From Anaerobacillus sp. (lineage in GTDB: Bacteria > Bacillota > Bacilli > Bacillales_H > Anaerobacillaceae): DNA of 10,955 bases. A program made the translations under genes and the position numbers. Location of the stretch: positions 1 through 10,955 of the forward strand of contig SKOL01000623.1 of NCBI GenBank assembly GCA_007120055.1, read 5' to 3'. Positions 6,367-10,955 of the stretch are shown here, one piece after another. The notes beneath the pieces are model-generated. The model was given only the letters and a program-made list of their open reading frames with translations. It was not told where the DNA came from and searched no databases. Positions within the stretch are counted from its first letter, which is position 1, and the number at the start of each line of letters is the position of its first letter.

Positions 6367-8067
6367 ATGGAAGAAACTGGTTCAAGACCGTGGTTAGCTC
6401 AATATCCTGATGAAATTCCAAAGACAATGCAGTTTGAAGAAAGAACATTACAAAGTTATTTAAAAGAGGCCGCAGAGAAGTATCCTGAAAAGAAAGCGAT
6501 ACACTTTATAGGGAAAGAGCTATCTTACAAACAACTTTATGACTCTTCCTTAAAGCTAGCAAATCAATTGCAAAAATTAGGAGTTAAAAAGGGAGATCGC
6601 GTTGCAATTATGCTAGCAAATACTCCGCAGGCGGTTATAAGTTATTATGGTGCTCTGTTTGCTGGGGCGATTGTTGTACAAACGAATCCGCTATACGTAG
6701 AAAGGGAGGTCGAACATCAACTTAACGATTCAGGAGCAGAAATCATGATTTGTCTTGACCTTGTTTATCCGAGAGTCGCTAATGTGATGAATAAGACAAA
6801 GTTAAGACACGTTATAGTAACTGGTATAAAAGACTATTTGCCATTTCCGAAAAATTTAATTTATCCTTTCATCCAAAAAAAACGTACTGGTATTGATGTA
6901 AATATTAGCTATAATGACCGGATTTTAAGTTTTGTAAAACTTCTTGAAGAAGGTATTTCAAAAGAGATAGACATAGAGATCAATCCAAAGGAGGATCTAG
7001 CATTACTTCAATATACAGGGGGAACAACTGGACCGGCAAAAGGAGTAATGTTAACACACTATAATTTAGTAGCCAATACGAATCAATGCGTAGGCTGGAT
7101 GTATAAGTTAAGAAAAGGGGAAGAACGGATTTTAGCAGCTTTACCATTTTTTCATGTATACGGTATGACGGTAGTAATGAATTTATCGATTATGTTTTAT
7201 TCAAAAATGATCATTTTACCGAAGTTTGAACCGATTGATGTTTTAAAAACGATTGAAAAGCAAAAGGCAACAATATTTCCAGGGGCACCAACGATGTATA
7301 TTGCACTTTTAAACCATCCGAAAATTAAAGATTTTGATTTATCTTCGATCGAAGCTTGTATTAGTGGTTCGGCAGCGCTACCAGTGGAAGTCCAGTCAAA
7401 GTTTGAACAAGAAACCGATGGTAATTTAGTCGAAGGCTACGGCCTAACTGAGACGTCACCAGTAGTAATCGCTAACCTAATTTGGGGCGAGCGGAAATCG
7501 GGAAGCATCGGTTTACCGTGGCCAAATACGGATGCGGCAATTTTATCGATTGAAACAGGAGAGCCAGCTGAACCGAACGAAATTGGTGAAGTCATGGTGA
7601 AAGGTCCTCAAATCATGAAAGGGTATTGGAAACGACCTGAAGATACCCAGGCTACTTTTAAGGATGACTGGTTCCTAACTGGAGATATGGGCTATATGGA
7701 TGAGGAAGGCTACTTTTATATTGTCGACCGTAAAAAAGATATGATCATTGCTGGTGGCTTTAATATTTACCCACGTGAAATCGAAGAAGTTTTATATGAA
7801 CATGAAAAAGTTCAAGAAGCTTGCATTATCGGAGTTCCAGACGAGTACCGCGGTGAAACTGTAAAGGCATTTATCGTTCCAAAAGAAGGGCAAACAATTA
7901 CTGAAGAAGAGTTAGACCAATATTGTCGAAAGCATTTAGCCGCCTTTAAAGTACCAAGACTTTACGAATTTCGAGATGAACTACCAAAAACAATGATCGG
8001 TAAAATATTGCGACGAGTTCTAGTAGAAGAAGAAAAGAAGAAACTAGAAAAAGAGGATATAGGATAG
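6367..8067 (+). CDS. lcfA: long-chain fatty acid-CoA ligase, first tandem copy
   Basis: This 566-residue AMP-forming acyl-CoA synthetase (B. subtilis LcfA/FadD type) activates long-chain fatty acids with ATP and CoA for beta-oxidation or lipid use; it is cytoplasmic or membrane-associated. The adenylation motifs are intact: P-loop YTGGTTGPAKG (216-226), FFHVYG (261-266), EGYGLTE (356-362), TGD with Asp440, the hinge RKKDMIIAGGFNIYP (455-469), and catalytic Lys546 in KTMIGKILRR. AAGGAGG (6351-6357) is 9 bases before the ATG, and a second AAAGGAG lies at 6333-6339. It is transcribed alone: it has its own promoter and a strong terminator at 8082-8110. Compared with the second copy, PVVIAN replaces PVTHFN after the A5 motif, in a region that can shape the acyl pocket. 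The enzyme class is sure; the chain-length preference is unknown. Confidence 0.93.
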   Translation: MEETGSRPWLAQYPDEIPKTMQFEERTLQSYLKEAAEKYPEKKAIHFIGKELSYKQLYDSSLKLANQLQKLGVKKGDRVAIMLANTPQAVISYYGALFAGAIVVQTNPLYVEREVEHQLNDSGAEIMICLDLVYPRVANVMNKTKLRHVIVTGIKDYLPFPKNLIYPFIQKKRTGIDVNISYNDRILSFVKLLEEGISKEIDIEINPKEDLALLQYTGGTTGPAKGVMLTHYNLVANTNQCVGWMYKLRKGEERILAALPFFHVYGMTVVMNLSIMFYSKMIILPKFEPIDVLKTIEKQKATIFPGAPTMYIALLNHPKIKDFDLSSIEACISGSAALPVEVQSKFEQETDGNLVEGYGLTETSPVVIANLIWGERKSGSIGLPWPNTDAAILSIETGEPAEPNEIGEVMVKGPQIMKGYWKRPEDTQATFKDDWFLTGDMGYMDEEGYFYIVDRKKDMIIAGGFNIYPREIEEVLYEHEKVQEACIIGVPDEYRGETVKAFIVPKEGQTITEEELDQYCRKHLAAFKVPRLYEFRDELPKTMIGKILRRVLVEEEKKKLEKEDIG

Positions 8068-8081
8068 AATTTAGTGGTGAT

Positions 8082-8110
8082 GCCTTCAAATCGATTGAAG
8101 GCTTTTTTTT
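8082..8110 (+). terminator. intrinsic terminator after lcfA1
   Basis: GCCTTCAA (8082-8089), a 5-nt loop and the exact complement TTGAAGGC (8095-8102) are followed directly by eight T (8103-8110). This is a textbook Rho-independent terminator 14 bases after the stop, and it separates the two ligase genes transcriptionally. Confidence 0.92.
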
Positions 8111-8189
8111 GGGTTAGTAGTTAGTTGGTTTGGGTATCGGTCGTAATTTTTATTTTAATAAAAAAATTTAAAATTTTTAAATAAATTAC

Positions 8190-8218
8190 TTTATTATTGT
8201 AATCGTTTTCATTACAAT
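8190..8218 (+). promoter_or_regulatory. promoter of the second lcfA copy
   Basis: TTTATT (8190-8195), a 17-bp spacer and TACAAT (8213-8218) match the first copy's promoter in both boxes and spacing. An AT-rich stretch upstream (8148-8195) could act as an UP element. ATTGTAAT (8196-8203) and ATTACAAT (8211-8218) form an exact 8-bp inverted repeat around CGTTTTC, covering the spacer and the -10. Confidence 0.6.
8198..8211 (+). promoter_or_regulatory. cre site (CcpA operator) in the lcfA2 promoter
   Basis: TGTAATCGTTTTCA fits every fixed position of the Bacillus cre consensus TGWAANCGNTNWCA. It lies between the -35 and -10 boxes, where bound CcpA/HPr-Ser-P would block RNA polymerase. Catabolite repression of the lcfA operon is known in B. 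subtilis, so repression of this copy by good carbon sources is a reasonable inference. Confidence 0.75.
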
Positions 8219-8224
8219 AGAGAA

Positions 8225-8236
8225 AGAGGAGAATGC
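8225..8236 (+). promoter_or_regulatory. purine box at the predicted 5' end of lcfA2 mRNA
   Basis: Exact repeat of the AGAGGAGAATGC found at the same place in the first copy. Here the ATG inside it is followed after two codons by a stop, so it is not a leader-peptide start shared by both genes. Confidence 0.4.
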
Positions 8237-8245
8237 TTTTTTAAA

Positions 8246-8273
8246 ATACTATCAACTTAGAGGTTGATGGTAT
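8246..8273 (+). other. hairpin in the lcfA2 5' leader
   Basis: ATACTATCAAC (8246-8256) pairs with GTTGATGGTAT (8263-8273) around TTAGAG: 11 bp with one wobble pair. No T-run follows, so it is not a terminator. The first copy's leader lacks it and is shorter at this point. It lies just before two Shine-Dalgarno-like runs (8277-8286 and 8288-8296). Confidence 0.65.
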
Positions 8274-8306
8274 AAGAAAGGGGAGGTAAAAGGAGGACAT
8301 ACATAA

Positions 8307-10025
8307 ATGGATTTGTCATCTAAAAACCCATGGATCAATCATTACCCTACCGAAATACCTACCTCAATTAACTATGAGGAACGAACGTTACAAAGTTATT
8401 TAAAAGAAGCGAGTGATAAGCATCCTAATAAGATTGCATTGCACTTTTTAGGTAAAGAACTTACTTATCAACAACTTTATTCGTCAGCATTAAAGTTTGC
8501 TAATCAGTTAACAACACTTGGTGTCAAAAAAGGAGATAGGGTAGCGATAATGCTTGCTAATACTCCACAATCAGTGATTAGCTACTATGGTGCATTAATG
8601 GCTGGAGCTATTGTTGTGCAAACGAACCCCCTTTACGTAGAGAGAGAATTAGAGCATCAAATGGTCGATTCAGGAGCTAAGGTGATCATTTGTTTAGATC
8701 TCTTATATCAAAGGGTGAAAAAAGTTTGGCCGAAAACGAGCCTTGAACATGTAATTGTCACGGGGATTAAAGATTATTTACCATTCCCTAAAAATTTAAT
8801 TTATCCTTTTATTCAAAAGAAAAATACTGGCATTACTATTGATGTAGATTACGGTCGTAATGTCCATTCCTTCGTAAACCTTTTAAAAACAGGTGAAGAA
8901 AAGGAAATCTCACTTTCTTTTGATGTAAAAGAAGATTTAGCATTACTACAATATACTGGTGGAACTACAGGTGTCGCCAAAGGAGTAATGTTAACACACT
9001 ATAATTTAGTAGCTAACACAACCCAAGCGATTAGGTGGATGTATAAAATGACTCCTGGAGAAGAAGTTGTTTTATGTGCATTACCGTTCTTCCATGTGTA
9101 TGGAATGACTGTGGGCATGAATTATTCAATAATGCACGCGTCAAAAATGGTCATTATTCCAAAGTTTGATACGAAACAAATATTAAAAGGGATACAATCT
9201 CAAAAAGTGACAGTGTTCCCAGGAGCACCAACAATGTATATCGGACTTATTAATGATCCGAATATTAACAAATATGATTTATCATCGATTGAAGTATGTA
9301 TTAGTGGCTCGGCCCCACTTCCAGTCGAAGTCCAACAAAAATTTGAACAGTTAACAGGCGGTAAACTTTCTGAAGGTTTTGGTTTGACAGAAGCAGCCCC
9401 GGTCACCCACTTTAATCAAGTTTGGGGGAAGCGTCCTACTGGCAGCATTGGTTTGCCATGGCCTGATACTGATGCGCAAATTTTAGATGCCGAAACAGGT
9501 GAGTTCGCTAAACCAGGGCAAATTGGGGAGCTTTTAGTGAAAGGGCCTCAAGTAATGAAGGGTTATTGGAATCGTCCTGAAGAAACTCAAGCAACGCTTC
9601 AAGATGGTTGGTTATATACTGGAGACATGGGTTATATGGATGATGAAGGTTATTTCTATATCGTTGATCGTAAAAAAGACATGATCATTGCAGGAGGCTT
9701 TAATATTTACCCCCGTGAAGTCGAAGAAGTTCTTTACGAACATGAAAGTATTCAAGAAGCGGTTATTATTGGTGTTCCAGATCCTTACCGTGGAGAAACC
9801 GTTAAAGCTTTCATCGTTTTAAAGGAAAACCACCAATTAACGGAAAAAGAACTTAATGAATTTTGTCGTAAGCACTTATCCGCCTACAAAGTTCCTAGAC
9901 TTTATGAGCTTAGAGATGAATTACCAAAAACAATGGTAGGAAAAGTTCTTAGACGGGCACTGCTAGAGGAAGAAGAAGAGAAGTTGAAATCCTCAGAAAG
10001 CGAAGATCAATTAAAAAGTAGCTAA
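8307..10025 (+). CDS. lcfA: long-chain fatty acid-CoA ligase, second tandem copy
   Basis: This 572-residue AMP-forming acyl-CoA synthetase aligns with the first copy without gaps over 566 residues; I count about 400 identical (about 70%). Motifs are intact: YTGGTTGVAKG (216-226), FFHVYG (261-266), TGD with Asp440, RKKDMIIAGGFNIYP (455-469) and catalytic Lys546 in KTMVGKVLRR. The A5 motif reads EGFGLTE (356-362), with Phe for the usual Tyr that packs on adenine; this is conservative and probably tolerated. PVTHFN after it is closer to B. subtilis LcfA than the first copy is. AAAAGGAGG (8288-8296) lies 10 bases before the ATG. It has its own promoter with a cre site, so it is probably the glucose-repressed copy. 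No fadR, fadB or etf gene follows; a palindromic repeat begins 59 bases after the stop. Confidence 0.93.
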   Translation: MDLSSKNPWINHYPTEIPTSINYEERTLQSYLKEASDKHPNKIALHFLGKELTYQQLYSSALKFANQLTTLGVKKGDRVAIMLANTPQSVISYYGALMAGAIVVQTNPLYVERELEHQMVDSGAKVIICLDLLYQRVKKVWPKTSLEHVIVTGIKDYLPFPKNLIYPFIQKKNTGITIDVDYGRNVHSFVNLLKTGEEKEISLSFDVKEDLALLQYTGGTTGVAKGVMLTHYNLVANTTQAIRWMYKMTPGEEVVLCALPFFHVYGMTVGMNYSIMHASKMVIIPKFDTKQILKGIQSQKVTVFPGAPTMYIGLINDPNINKYDLSSIEVCISGSAPLPVEVQQKFEQLTGGKLSEGFGLTEAAPVTHFNQVWGKRPTGSIGLPWPDTDAQILDAETGEFAKPGQIGELLVKGPQVMKGYWNRPEETQATLQDGWLYTGDMGYMDDEGYFYIVDRKKDMIIAGGFNIYPREVEEVLYEHESIQEAVIIGVPDPYRGETVKAFIVLKENHQLTEKELNEFCRKHLSAYKVPRLYELRDELPKTMVGKVLRRALLEEEEEKLKSSESEDQLKSS

Positions 10026-10083
10026 ACTATTAACTTGCCCAGCTTTGAGGTAAAAAAATCAAGAACTAGACAACAGAAAGATT

Positions 10084-10210
10084 AGAGGGTGGGACAAAAC
10101 AAAGTGTTAGACACCGCTAGACACCGAATATAGACATATGATAAATCTTTACGTCTATATTTAGTAGCATCCGCGTGGTGTCAGACACTTTTGTCCCACT
10201 CTCTTTTTTA
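10084..10210 (+). repeat. second palindromic repeat copy, likely also the lcfA2 terminator
   Basis: The basal arm AGAGGGTGGGACAAAA (10084-10099) pairs with 10189-10204 over 16 positions (one G-T wobble). Inside, GTGTTAGACACC (10104-10115) faces GGTGTCAGACAC (10177-10188), and AATATAGAC (10127-10135) pairs exactly with 10153-10161. The two inner modules match the element at 1169-1285; the basal arm does not. A run of T (10204-10209) follows the right arm, and no other terminator is visible after lcfA2, so the element could end lcfA2 transcription. Confidence 0.75.
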
Positions 10211-10281
10211 GCTTGAAAGTGAATTGGAGCAAAAATCTTTTGGGTGGACAATAAGCCAATAGATTAGAAAATAATAGTAAT

Positions 10282-10386
10282 CACTTTGGACAACAAAGTG
10301 TCAAATCATCAGAGGTACTACTAAATTATAGATGCACATATTTAACATCTGCTGTACCTATCGGTGATCGACACTATGCTTTGGAA
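10282..10386. repeat. possible decayed third copy and a small hairpin
   Basis: CACTTTG (10282-10288) and CAAAGTG (10294-10300) form a 7-bp hairpin. Overlapping it, AGTGTC (10297-10302) faces GACACT (10370-10375), AGGTAC (10313-10318) faces GTACCT (10354-10359), and AGATG (10330-10334) faces CATCT (10346-10350), all about one centre. The spacing and the AGTGTC/GACACT ends recall the two better copies, but the inner sequence has drifted. Apart from this, the 200-bp gap between the repeat at 10084-10210 and the minus-strand gene shows no gene. Confidence 0.35.
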
Positions 10387-10411
10387 TACTCTCTTAAAAC
10401 ATGCATCCGAT

Positions 10412-10912
10412 TTACTCAAGTGTATCATCAACGATCGGTTCATTTGTAATATAGTTGGCACCGTAATGTTTTAATGTAGATGAAACTTGGTCATAAACTT
10501 TTGGTGTTGCTGCTTCTATTGTTAAAACTACGGCACCACCTTTCACATGCTTTTCAATTTCTTCTGCTTCGTACTTGTTAATCCCAATATCCATCAGCCC
10601 ACCAATAATACCTCCGGTCGTTGCCCCAGCGAGTGCCGCATAAATAGGGCCTAAGGCTAGTAATGCACCTAAGCCTGGAAATGCTAATAAACTAAGTCCG
10701 GTTAAAGCTCCGCCAACACCACCTATAGCAGAACCGTATAAGATTCCATTAAGAGGGTGGTCACTACTCATGTCATCTCCTTCAGCTCTAGTTGGATCTG
10801 GGCGATGAATAAATGAAATGTCGTCTCTAGGCACTATATGTAATAATGCATGAAATGCTTCTTCTGCACTATGTAAATCATAAAAAGTTGCAATAATATG
10901 AGGCTTTCCCAT
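10412..10912 (-). CDS. glycine-rich membrane-hairpin protein, general-stress type
   Basis: This 166-residue protein has three parts. The N-terminal segment HIIATFYDLHSAEEAFHAL (5-23) looks like a strand-helix unit. A long Gly/Ala-rich hydrophobic region (about 54-110) has repeated GxxxG-like steps (GSAIGGVGGALTG; GATTGGIIGGLMDIG), suggesting a glycine-zipper helical hairpin in the membrane. The C-terminal strand-helix segment GGAVVLTIEAATPKVYDQVSSTLKHYGA (125-152) may pair with the N-terminus as a split ferredoxin-like fold. The plan recalls YflT/DUF1269-type stress proteins of Bacillus, but I cannot assign a family firmly. AAGGGGGG (plus strand 10919-10926) lies 6 bases before the ATG. The promoter would lie off the window, so sigma-B control cannot be judged. 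It is convergent with lcfA2. No signal peptide is seen. Confidence 0.75.
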   Translation of the reverse strand: MGKPHIIATFYDLHSAEEAFHALLHIVPRDDISFIHRPDPTRAEGDDMSSDHPLNGILYGSAIGGVGGALTGLSLLAFPGLGALLALGPIYAALAGATTGGIIGGLMDIGINKYEAEEIEKHVKGGAVVLTIEAATPKVYDQVSSTLKHYGANYITNEPIVDDTLE

Positions 10913-10955
10913 TCGTTACCCCCCTTTTTAATTAAAATTCACAATTTACAATTGA

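Noticed and set aside
9200..9406. Minus-strand ORF inside the second lcfA
   Set aside because: Shadow of a conserved coding region, with no supporting ribosome binding site.
10937..10955. TTCACAATTTACAATTG-type run at the window edge as an operator
   Set aside because: Too short, AT-rich and cut by the window end; such words are common in Bacillus spacers.
1..10955. A novel defence, toxin-antitoxin or biosynthetic system
   Set aside because: Every sizeable gene fits a conserved housekeeping, lipid-metabolism or stress family, and no gene cluster suggests a new system.

Overview
The window looks like chromosome of a low-GC Gram-positive bacterium of the family Bacillaceae. The gene order zapA - cvpA/yshB - polX - mutS2 - yshE - lcfA matches the Bacillus subtilis order as I remember it. 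Shine-Dalgarno sequences are strong, several genes use TTG or GTG starts, and a near-perfect CcpA cre site is present. The genus cannot be fixed from the sequence alone; the intergenic repeats suggest an environmental or alkaliphilic Bacillus relative, but that is a guess.

Layout. Positions 1-313 hold a candidate promoter and a 160-bp structured repeat that runs up to the zapA ribosome binding site. Positions 314-1111 hold zapA (cell-division ring) and a CvpA-family membrane protein. Positions 1112-1425 hold a palindromic repeat that seems to be one copy nested in another, then a candidate promoter. Positions 1426-6043 hold polX (PHP-containing family X DNA polymerase), mutS2, yshE (DUF350 membrane protein) and an easily missed 27-codon single-span membrane ORF. 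A long hairpin at 6130-6211 closes this group.

Positions 6276-10025 hold two tandem long-chain acyl-CoA ligase genes. By hand count they are about 70% identical and align without gaps over 566 residues. Each has its own promoter, built to one plan (same -35, 17-bp spacer, same -10, same first transcribed bases). Only the downstream copy keeps a consensus cre site between the promoter boxes; the upstream copy has a degraded version at the same place. A strong intrinsic terminator separates them. Downstream are a second copy of the palindromic repeat, a possible decayed third copy, and a minus-strand gene for a glycine-rich stress-type membrane-hairpin protein at 10412-10912.

How the genes relate. 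The left half is division and genome maintenance (ZapA, PolX, MutS2) plus uncharacterised membrane proteins. The right half activates fatty acids for beta-oxidation. In B. subtilis lcfA is followed by fadR-fadB-etfB-etfA; here a second lcfA, a repeat and a convergent gene take that place. I see no defence system, phage, IS transposase, CRISPR array, tRNA or rRNA. The most interesting material is in the intergenic regions: paired promoters that have diverged in catabolite control, and nested repeat elements.
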